From Leishmania martiniquensis (Eukaryota; Euglenozoa; Kinetoplastea; Trypanosomatida; Trypanosomatidae): 64,000 bases of DNA. Positions within the stretch are counted from its first letter, which is position 1, and each line of letters starts with the position of its first letter. Location of the stretch: assembly GCF_017916325.1 (NCBI RefSeq), contig NC_090137.1, positions 62,001-126,000 on the forward strand, given 5' to 3'. Of the stretch, positions 48,926 to 57,665 are shown one piece after another. The position numbers were made by a program, and so were the translations under genes. The notes under the pieces were generated by a model. It had not been told where the DNA came from. It did not search any database and was given only the letters and a program-made list of their open reading frames with translations.

Positions 48926-49559
48926 GCGAGTGGGGCCGCATAGGCCATCAGCTCGCACGTACAGAGAAGAGCAGAGAGAGGAAGTCGGCGGAGGCGCAAG
49001 AGGGGCAGGGGGGGGCGAAGCAGGGAGGACAGGAGAGGGGCATCACAAGTCGCCTGACCGCCAGGCACCGCCCGCCCCCAGGTTCCCTCGCTGGTGATCC
49101 CCCTCTTGCGGCGTTCCTGCTCTCTGCTGCCGTCTCCCCGCACAGGGCGCCGTCCTCACAGCCCCACCCCCCCACCCCACAGCGCACCCCCCCAGTTCCT
49201 CTCTCGCCCGCCAACCCCTCCTCCGACACAGTTACAGCAGTGGAAAAGCGGCGCTGCGCACAGCGAGGAGGAGCGGGGGGGCGGCGACAGTACTGTGAGC
49301 CGCCGCCGCTACGGGACGCATTGCGCCGGTTTGCCCGCCGCGGTCCTGCTCCTCGCGTTCTCCTACGGACGCCCGTGTGGGGCCCGAGTGCAAAGGAGGC
49401 GGGGCGGGGGGGCCTCTGCAGCGGCACAGGAGGTTCGCAGCACGGCCCCCCGCCCGCGCCGCCACCGCCACCTGTCCATCATCACATCCGTCGGTCCGAA
49501 GCACCAAAGGCACGTCGATGGCAGCGCCGCAAGAGGAAAGGGCGGAGGGGCGTAGAGCG

Positions 49560-49925
49560 GCACGACAACGTCGTGACGAACCCGCGCCCCAGAGCGGCTC
49601 CGGCCCCTCACCACACCGAGAGCACCGTTGCTGTTCACGCGGCGAACGACGCTGCCCACCTCAAGGCGCTCTTCCATCACCGTCGCGCCGGCCCCTCCCC
49701 TTCCCCCCTGTAAAATCGAGCGCACACCTCAGTCACCGTAGACAGGGGAGCCGCAGCCATGTCCATGGCGTAATCGCCATGCGACACCCGTTCCTTGAAA
49801 TGGTCCGGCAGCGCAATCACAAACGCTGAGACGAAGGGGCGCGGTTTCGGGGGAGGTAGTGGACGATGCTGCGGCAGCTGCAGAGCTACCCGCGGCACTG
49901 TACCGCAGGCGACACGCTGAACCAC
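49560..49925 (-). pseudogene. possible small coding relic of unknown family
   Basis: Two overlapping minus-strand frames contain protein-like, non-repetitive stretches. One reads FVIALPDHFKERVSHGDYAM (about 49835-49775); the other reads VMEERLEVGSVVRRVNSNGA (about 49680-49620). They would join across a C-run at 49694-49708. This is the composition of a real protein broken by a frameshift, but I recognise no family and no clear ATG. It may be chance. Confidence 0.2.
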
Positions 49926-51195
49926 AAACAGAAAAATCGGCGCAGGCGCCGCAAGCCTCCGTACATGGTGCGGTTTGGGGACATCGCAGTCTCTGCAAGC
50001 GCGCTAAGAGCACCTCCTTCCCTTCGGCTGGTGCTTCAGCTTGCCCTCGACCACTACACCGCATGTGCCCCGCCCTCCACGCGCCAAAGGCCCCTTTCCA
50101 TTAGGCCAGCCGTGTGCGCCTGGTGCGCATCGCCTCCCCCCTCTACCCCTCAGATCCACATGCCACTCCTCATGGCCAACGATTCTCGGCATCCTGGCTG
50201 CGCTGAACAAGTCATGCACAAAAAAAAAATAAGTAAAAAATAGAAAGAGAGCGGCGCAGTCGACGATGATGCCTCAACGCACAAAAAAATTTCCTTCAGT
50301 GCTCTCCGGTCATGCTCGCTTCTTATACCTTTCTGCTCTTTGGTTTTACCCAGTTCCCGGAAGCAGTGCACACACACACACATCCGCAGGCATCTACAAA
50401 GCCGCTCACCGTGTGTGCCTGTGTACACAATTATGCAAAAAAGGGAAAAAATATTATCCTATATAGTGTCACACATGCATTTTTATCGTCTCCATGTCCG
50501 TGAATCATTGCACTCCCCCTGGCCTACGTAGAGGGAAGTGTCGGCATGTACTAGCCAATGCCCGTGTACGCACACAACGCTATGGCAGCCGACATGAATG
50601 CTTCGCCACAAACGTATAGATGCATGAGAAGAATCGAGCTAAGACGTTTACAAAACTTACCTCAAACACACCTGCCTCCAGAGAACACCTCTTGTGCCGG
50701 AAGGCCATGTCATGAGAGCCGCAAAAGGCCCTCCGAACGCTTCGCATCGCTTCACTCATTCCCACCCACACCGCGCAGCAGCGCAGGCAAAGGACTGAGG
50801 GTGGCGCGCAGCATTACGTGGATGTGGGCCCTCACAGAATAATCGCCACAGCCTGTGGTGAGCCCGGCACATGCGTCGTCAGCACCGCGGCTCTCCGCCG
50901 CACGGCGACAGCCGGCTTCAGCGCGGCGCACAGCCGACGGCTGCCAGAAAGGGGGAAGACGCGCCCCCCTCTCCCTCCCGGCAAGTCTGTGGCAGCCCGC
51001 ACGCCCTCCCGTGCTCGCCACGCAGTTCGCTCAGCGCGCGGCACCCACACCGCCACGCGAGGGGCCGCGTTGGAAGGCACACCCGCCCACCGCCGGCCAT
51101 CACAAGCCAGCGGTGGCGCGCCCCTCCCCCCCGCGCCCTCGTCGAAGGCGCTCACCATTCGGACTGACGAAGAAGGAAAGCGGAAGAGAGCCCCC

Positions 51196-53487
51196 TCAGA
51201 AAACGCCCTTGTAAAACGTCTCCTGATACCCGGCCAGCACGCCATGGTTGGCAAGCCCACGGCCCCAACGGCGCAGCATCACGTTCGTCGCCACAGACGA
51301 GATGATGTTGCCGCGGAACACCGCCATGTTTGTTAGCATGATGTAGTCGAACGACATGGCTTGCATCTCCTGCAGGCCGGGTTCGTACAAGATGCCCACC
51401 AACGCCTCCCTCAGTGCCCTATCGTAATCCGGCGAACGTCTGCTCGCCCTCACCTGCGCAACTGCCGTCCGCTGCGCAGCATTGTAAAGCGCTCGAAAGC
51501 TGGTGTCGATGCGGCGGTCGTACGACGCCACGTAACGGTCCGGGTACCGCGTGACGGTGCCGTTGCGGGGCCTTGCGACAGCGTCCGCGCTCAGCATCTG
51601 CAGCGCCCTCTCCAGCTTCTCCGCCATCGGCCCACTCTGGTCGTCGTACGCAACGTAGCTCGTCGGCACACACTTGCGCCCAGAGGCGTCCGACACGTTT
51701 GTCCAGAGCCACTGCGCGTACTGCCGGTACAGCTCCGCCACAGACCCCACCGTCCACGAGCAGTCGAGCTCAATGCTCGTCACCGTCGAGTGCCTGCCAG
51801 CCCAGCTCGGGTCCGTGCGGTCAAGCGCATACGTGCCGGGCCTCAGCGCGAAGTTCGTGTACCCGAGGTCCATGGCCTCCCGGCGACATGTACCCTCACG
51901 CCGCCGCACGTGTATCCCAACCACGCCCTTGAAGTTCTCAGGCCGCAGCGTGTCACGCAACACAAGCCTCTCAGCACCACCCGCGGCCGCACCCTCCGTC
52001 GGCCACGCAAGCGCTTCGGCATTGTCCGAGTACACCCGATCCGCCTCCGCAGACACGTGCGCCGACGGGCGCAGCAGACCGAACAGCCACGTCGCCTCCT
52101 CCAGCTGCGGGTGAAAAAAAAAGGCCATCTCGCCGGATATCACGCCCATCCGCACCTGCACTGCCTCACCTCCCGCGGCGTCGCTCACGTGATCACCGCC
52201 AAGCAGCTCAAGCATGCGCGCAGCGTATATCTGCATGCGATCCCAGCGGCTGTACAGCCTAGCTTCGGTGTGGCTGCCAAACACGTCAGCCACCGTCAGC
52301 TCACCTACAGACTCGCAGAACAGCACCGAGGTAGGGCGGTGGTCCGCCACCGAGAGCACCGGAGGAGAGAAGGTCCTCGTGTCAGCGAGCCAGCCGTCGA
52401 GGTTGTACTCGCGCACTCCGCTGCGCACCGGTGGCAACTTCCACCAAAATGAGCTCCTGCGCTGCGTCGGCCTTCGGCGGCTGAGAGGCGCATCCGCGTT
52501 GCCGTTGTAGTCAAAGCGGCGCAGGTCCAGCACAGCGCCCAGCGCCTGCAGCTGCGCAAAGATCGGCTTCACCTCGTCGTTCGTCACGAAGCAGTACCGT
52601 CCCTCGCGCCGGATAGCGTTGAACCCATACAGCTTCGACGCATCGTAACGCACGAACGGAGCGTAAGATTCCGGCACAAAGGTGGGCAGCACGTACGTGC
52701 GGTTGGACGCACGCGCAAAGGCGAGGCCGTGCAGGATCTCCTGCAGCTGGTTGTGCTGCCGGCCAAAGCACCCAACGAACACGGAGAGGAAGTACGTCGC
52801 GCACCGCAGCTCGAACGCGCCCGGCACAGTCGACGTCGCGTCAGGGCCAAACCGCAGCACAATCGCGCTGCCGTCGCTCGTCAGCTCCACCGCCACGGGC
52901 GGTGCAACGTCCCGGTCAACGTCCGTGTCACGCACAGCGGCAGTCCCGACGTACGGCAGCGCGCGGCCCCCGGGCAGCGGCCACGACGGCATGCGCGGAA
53001 AGCGCACCTGCACCCGCGCATGCCCCGCATGCACCGGGCGCATCTCCGCCAGGAACGCAGGGCACGCGCTGCTGCCGCCGCTCATGTGGCCCACAATCGA
53101 GGGCACCGTCACACGCACGCACGACGCGTTCACAGCCTCCTCGCGGGTGGCGGCCGCACGCAGCAGCCCTACGTGGTGCAGGCGCGCCACGCACTCCTCC
53201 ACGGACGCCAGCACAGCCTCGCCTGCAGGCGACACATCGCGGCACACCAAAGTCGTCACGTCGCGAGGCAGCCTCGCATCCGCCGCAGCAACAGCACCGC
53301 CCTCTGCGCCGGCGTGCGCGTACACCACGCCGCTGGTGCACAGGGCGCACACCCGATCCGAAGCACCCACGCGGATAGGCGGCAGTACCAGCTCATTTTC
53401 CACGTCACCCGCCACTGGAGAGAGATGCGCGTCAGCTTCTGAGGCGTGAAAAGAGGCATCGTCCGTGAAGAGGGAGCCACTCGTCAT
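51196..53487 (-). CDS. GDP-fucose O-fucosyltransferase-like glycosyltransferase, anchor cut off by TGA
   Basis: This 763-residue reading resembles the O-fucosyltransferase superfamily (GT-B fold, GDP-sugar donors). A donor-site-like block GRQHNQLQEILHGLAFARA is at 242-260, followed by SNRTYVLPTF, as in the family's N-terminal motif. The conserved HVRR is at 526-529 (in VVGIHVRRREG). A C-terminal block (about 720-750) has the pattern of the third motif (TNMAVFRGNIISSVATN). The ATG at 53485-53487 is the first in the open frame. In the same frame directly upstream lies a typical signal anchor (MVRCAGLLFMVLI) ended by a TGA at 53497-53499, with better starts at 53595 or 53739. The protein as read has no anchor or signal. 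Either the gene is inactive, or the TGA is an error or polymorphism. GDP-arabinose, chemically close to GDP-fucose and made by Leishmania, is a possible donor. Confidence 0.65.
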   Translation of the reverse strand: MTSGSLFTDDASFHASEADAHLSPVAGDVENELVLPPIRVGASDRVCALCTSGVVYAHAGAEGGAVAAADARLPRDVTTLVCRDVSPAGEAVLASVEECVARLHHVGLLRAAATREEAVNASCVRVTVPSIVGHMSGGSSACPAFLAEMRPVHAGHARVQVRFPRMPSWPLPGGRALPYVGTAAVRDTDVDRDVAPPVAVELTSDGSAIVLRFGPDATSTVPGAFELRCATYFLSVFVGCFGRQHNQLQEILHGLAFARASNRTYVLPTFVPESYAPFVRYDASKLYGFNAIRREGRYCFVTNDEVKPIFAQLQALGAVLDLRRFDYNGNADAPLSRRRPTQRRSSFWWKLPPVRSGVREYNLDGWLADTRTFSPPVLSVADHRPTSVLFCESVGELTVADVFGSHTEARLYSRWDRMQIYAARMLELLGGDHVSDAAGGEAVQVRMGVISGEMAFFFHPQLEEATWLFGLLRPSAHVSAEADRVYSDNAEALAWPTEGAAAGGAERLVLRDTLRPENFKGVVGIHVRRREGTCRREAMDLGYTNFALRPGTYALDRTDPSWAGRHSTVTSIELDCSWTVGSVAELYRQYAQWLWTNVSDASGRKCVPTSYVAYDDQSGPMAEKLERALQMLSADAVARPRNGTVTRYPDRYVASYDRRIDTSFRALYNAAQRTAVAQVRASRRSPDYDRALREALVGILYEPGLQEMQAMSFDYIMLTNMAVFRGNIISSVATNVMLRRWGRGLANHGVLAGYQETFYKGVF

Positions 53488-53496
53488 AGCGCCAAG

Positions 53497-53595
53497 TCAG
53501 ATAAGCACCATAAACAGCAGCCCGGCACAGCGCACCATCTTGGAGCGCGTGTAGTGTGAGCCACAGTTAGGTCGCTGTATCTGAGCGTCCGCCAT
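53497..53595 (-). pseudogene. N-terminal signal-anchor exon of the fucosyltransferase-like gene, ended by in-frame TGA
   Basis: From an ATG at 53593-53595 the same frame as the gene at 51196-53487 encodes a short hydrophilic tail, basic residues (HYTRSK) and a hydrophobic run (CAGLLFMVLI). It then meets TGA at 53497-53499, only three codons before the ATG at 53487. Read past the TGA, hydrophobicity continues (LGA) and completes a membrane segment of normal length, so the stop sits inside the anchor. One base change (for example from TGG or CGA) would explain it. The frame is open still further upstream to an ATG at 53739. Confidence 0.6.
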
Positions 53596-53739
53596 CTGCG
53601 CATTCTTCCGCCCATCAGTCGACTGATCATCAGAGGGACTGCGGCGCCCATCAGAGGCGCATAGTGGTGCGCGGTGCAAGGGTCGCAGCTTGGAGCGCCG
53701 GTCACCCAGCGCTGAGCAAGGGGTAGCACCACGCAGCAT

Positions 53740-54591
53740 TCCGCGCAGGCGGATGGCCCGAACGAGCCGCGAGACGAAGAAGGAATCAAAGAATGGGGGG
53801 TAAGAGGGGCCGAGAGGTGCGCATGGCAGCGATGTGGCGATATATCAGCGTCCTACGTTGTCCGTTCGTCTGTTGTGCGCGGAGTACCCGCGTGTATGTC
53901 GCTGAGTCAGGCAAGGGGCGGACAGATGGAGTGTGTACCGCCTCTGCAGCGGTCCCCCCAGCACTTGTGGTAGTGTGCGTGCGTGTGTGCATATGCGTGG
54001 TAATGTGAGGGGGGAGAGTGAGTCGACGAGACCTCTTTGTCGTGAGCGCGCCCTTGTGCGCTGATGGAGGGAGGCTCTGCAGCAGCGCTACCGCGTCGCG
54101 AAGGAAAGGCGAGAAGGTGGACTGGGAGAGCAGAGGTGAGAATAGGGGAGGTGGGCATTACGGCGGTGAGTACGTGAAGGTCCCACAGAACAGAAGCGGC
54201 GGGGCGCCTTGCAGAGGCACCTGCAGGTGAAACGAGTAGAGAGGGGGCGCAGGAAAGCCGTAGAGGACACCCAGTGCTCTCCCCATCCATCTTGGCACCC
54301 CCTCGCGCACTCTGCCGTCGATGGGCGCCACTTCTCGGCAGAAAGCGCATGGCGAGTCGACTGTAGCTGAAGCGCGCCACACACACACACAGAAACAGGC
54401 ATACACAGCCCCCCACCCCTTGCGGCGCCAATTCAACATGCAAGAGGCCCACAGGGCATCACAACACCCCGCATGCAGGCGCACACCCTTCGGCTGCTGT
54501 CGATGTCGATGTTGCACCTTCCCAGTCCGCTCCCTTTCAGTGCGCCATCGCGTATGCGCACCCTCCTGTCCTTTCCCAGTGTGACAGAAAC
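53740..54591. other. intergenic region upstream of the fucosyltransferase-like gene
   Basis: These 0.85 kb contain GA-rich plus-strand sequence near 53772-53815 (pyrimidine-rich on the minus strand, usable for splicing) and a short CA run near 54382. No gene is seen. Confidence 0.45.
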
Positions 54592-56179
54592 AGCACGAGA
54601 TGCATGTGAGTGAGAGGGCGGACGAGAGAGAGAGAGTAAACGGGCGAGAGCAGGTCCGCATAGGAGCCGCAGTCCACCCCACCTCCGCGCAGCACGTTAG
54701 ATCGCACCGCTCGCGCCGGCGCATGCAGACAGCAGCAAGCCTCACCATGTACACAGAGGCACAGGCACGCGCGTGTGCGGTGCCGGCACTCGGACAACAC
54801 TGCGGTGCCGCCCGGCCATCCGTGCTGCTTCCGGGCTCACATCCCCGTGCCGCCCAGTGGTTCGCCCCTTTCCGCTTGCGTGTGCGCGCCCGCGGCTCGG
54901 GCCGCCTGCGGGGCTTCTCGCGCGCATCTCACGCAGCGGGCTAGGAGCGCATCGCCCATGGCGGCGGTGAGTCGCTGCAGCCCCGCGTCGACACCACCAC
55001 CGCCTACGCGTGCGCGCGTCACCCCTCGAGGAGAGCGGCGAGGGCAGACCTGCCGTCCGCACGCAGGTGAGCCGCGGCACCGACAGACACACACGCAGCG
55101 AAACAGATAAGAAAACAACCCCCCGTCCACAGCGCACCGCTGCGGTGCGCCCCGCCTCCATCTCACACCGTCGGCAGGGCCGTGTCCCCCATCGCACCCC
55201 CGTCGTGGCGGCCTGCTCTGTCGCCCCGTCCACGCGCGTCGCCCATACAGGCGTCGCCATGCCCCTCTCTGAAGCGACCAAAATCGCTGAGCCGGGAGTG
55301 TCAGGGCTCGCGCCACAAGCCGCGGTCGTCCCAGCACGCGCCCGGGCCGGCCCCGCTCCGCCAGATCCCCAGCCCACTCCCTGCGCAGCCCCCCACCACC
55401 ACCCACCCAAGAGGCAGGCGGCCTTCGCCCTGCGGCCGTCACAGGCCTCCGCAAGCGCATCCGTCAGCACGGAGCGGGGGCACACGGACGACTTCGCTTT
55501 CGCCTGTGTGTCGGCAGCGCCGCTGAGCCGCTCTGCCGCATCGGCCGCCGGCACCACTGCCCGACACGTGCATGCTAGCGGCTCCTGGTCCGGCAGCGCA
55601 TCCACTCCCGCATTCGCAGCACGCCGCACCAGCGCGTGCGCAGCAGCCCCTCCACGCTGCGCCTGCGCTCCGGCAGCGCTATCGCGCACGCAGCCGCAGC
55701 ACACGCGGTCGCGCCACCGCTCGCACGCAGCGGCCCGTCCGCCAGCGGCGCCGCACACTCCCCCATCCGCTGCAGGACGGAGGCACGCCAGCGAGCCGCC
55801 ACCGCCCCAGGCCACGTGCCGCCGGAAGCTGCTCCCCGGCGTACCGCGCCGTGGGGCCGCCAAGCAGCGCAGACGGTGTGAGAAGTCCCCACACAGCTCG
55901 CCTCCCGGGACCAGCCCTTCGGCGCTCCACCGAGGCGGGAACCCCTCTGCGCCGTGAGAGCCACACGCACACGCACACACCACACTGCTGCCGAGCGCGG
56001 CCCCCTATGGCGGGTGTGTGTGTGTGTGTGTGAGGGGGGCCCGTGGAAGGGGCCATGAGGGCTGTGGCTGTATCCGCGCCACCCCGCAGGGTCCACTGCA
56101 CCCACACGCCGGCGTAAAGGAAAGAGAGAAAGGGGAGAGAGGGAGAGAGAAATGGGAGAGAAGGTTCGCTGCCGGCACT
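54592..56179. repeat. long direct repeat, right copy
   Basis: This is the second copy of the 41644-43228 sequence in the same orientation, about 12.95 kb further on. Differences noticed are single-repeat indels only. The uninterrupted 413-codon minus frame here (54742-55983) is broken in the left copy by a C-run difference, which argues against a conserved protein. The repeat lies between G10 and the fucosyltransferase-like gene. Confidence 0.93.
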
Positions 56180-57665
56180 CCATGCCCACAGAGGGCACCG
56201 TCAGGCTGAAGAGGATCATCAGAGCCACCGCTCAGTGTAAGCGGGCCCGCGCTCTTCTCGTTCCGCCCGACTCAGCCGTGACGCAGAGGGCTGTCTTCAC
56301 CCGGTCCGTACCCCCGGTTGCAGAGAGAGAAGGAGGCTGCAGGGGAGGGGGTAGGGGGGGGGGACAGTCCAGGAACAGCTGACTGGCGGCATGGATCCGT
56401 ATCCGAGTACTTCTGTGTTGCTCTGTCGCAGTCGTTCTGCACTTCCCCTGAGACCGCGATACCGACCGAAAGCGCCGCGGGGGTCTGCAAAGCCCGTTGC
56501 GCCCGCTCTACACGTGTGTGCGCGGCTCTTGTCGGGCACCCGGGCAGTTTCTGTCACACGAGGCTGACCATCCGTAAACGAACCGCCACCGTTGCAGCAT
56601 AAAGAGAAAAGGACCTCTAAAAGGTGTCCGCCCACGCCCACGCCGCCCAGTGCTGCCCGGCTCCTCTCACTCCACCGTCTGCGCCAGCCTGCAGCCGAAG
56701 CTGGTAAGTAAGTGGGCGATAAGAGGGGGGCCCGACTGGAAGCGCTGCGGCTGTGGTGCGAAGACTCCAAAAAAATCGCGATAGAGGAGGAGGGAGGAAG
56801 TGGCCGCCGAGAGCGAGAGAGAGAGAAAGACGAGGCCGAGATGAACGCAGAAGGTGCGAGTCGGTCGACCTCCAAGACGACGAGCAGAAGCGACCGTGTA
56901 CCTCCTCAAAACGTTCCCCGCAGGAGGACACAATCGCGTGCCGGAGTTGCTCTCCTGTTGCATTGCTGCTTCTGCGGCTGTGGCTGTAGCCGTTGTTGTT
57001 GGCGTCTCCGCACTTAAAAGAAGAGGGAGTGGGAGGATATAAGGGTAGCGGGCAACTCGTCCTCGAGAGCGTAGAGGGCGCGTGCAAGCATTACGGCAAA
57101 CACGCCTACACCACCCGGCAGCAGAGTCCGTTGTTGTCCCCTCGCGGGGTATCGCACCTCTGCTGTTCCGCTCGTTCGCTGCCAAATACGCGGGGATATA
57201 AAGAAAGATAAGGGAGCCACAGGTGCACGGAAGCGGTGTTGGAGGGGGGAGGTCAGCAGAGTGGTTCGCGCTTCCGCCATCGAACGGGGAGATTTTCAGG
57301 CGGGTGACAGGTCCAAAAGAAGCGCTGAGAAAGGGCACTGCCGAGGAACGCCTGCTGGCGCCGCGAGGGCTACCGATCTGCCCTTGACAGCCTCCAAGCC
57401 GGCTCATATTTTCTTATTCCACATACCACTGGCAGTCCTTCTCCGTCTCATGCCCACCACCCCCCTCATCTGCGAACCGCACTGTCCTCCTACCCGCCGC
57501 CGCCCCCCCGACCCACTCACACCACCACGAACACACCGCGGGGCCTCCACAGGCGTTAACTCGACCTCCCTTCCCCAGCCTTTCCTCACATGTCGGCCCG
57601 ATGGCGTTGGTCGCGTGGCCGTGATGCAGCTTCCTCTCGCTCAGTCATGCAAGCCTCCTCCGGCC
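56180..57665. other. 3' flank of G10; no gene seen
   Basis: This 1.5 kb stretch between the direct repeat and the G10 stop codon has GA-rich plus-strand patches and C-runs. The open frames have biased composition and no motif. It most likely contains the G10 3' untranslated region and splice signals for the next gene to the left. Confidence 0.45.

Larger units (their letters stand above)
48685..51195. other. intergenic region between amastin and the O-fucosyltransferase-like gene
   Basis: This 2.5 kb stretch has no confidently identified gene. The right part (50850-51195) is GC-rich. The middle (50200-50750) is AT-richer and probably part of an untranslated region. A possible coding relic around 49560-49925 is listed separately. 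Confidence 0.45.

Noticed and set aside
48685..49143. 153-residue extension of amastin
   Set aside because: Low-complexity Pro/Ser/Thr sequence over a probable splice acceptor; amastins are about 170-200 residues and begin just before the first membrane segment.
53497..53499. TGA as a selenocysteine codon
   Set aside because: It lies inside a membrane anchor, where selenocysteine has no role, and I see no evidence for a SECIS element; a nonsense change is simpler.
54742..55983. 413-codon open frame inside the right direct repeat
   Set aside because: The left copy of the repeat breaks the frame through a C-run difference, and the composition is that of GC-rich non-coding DNA.
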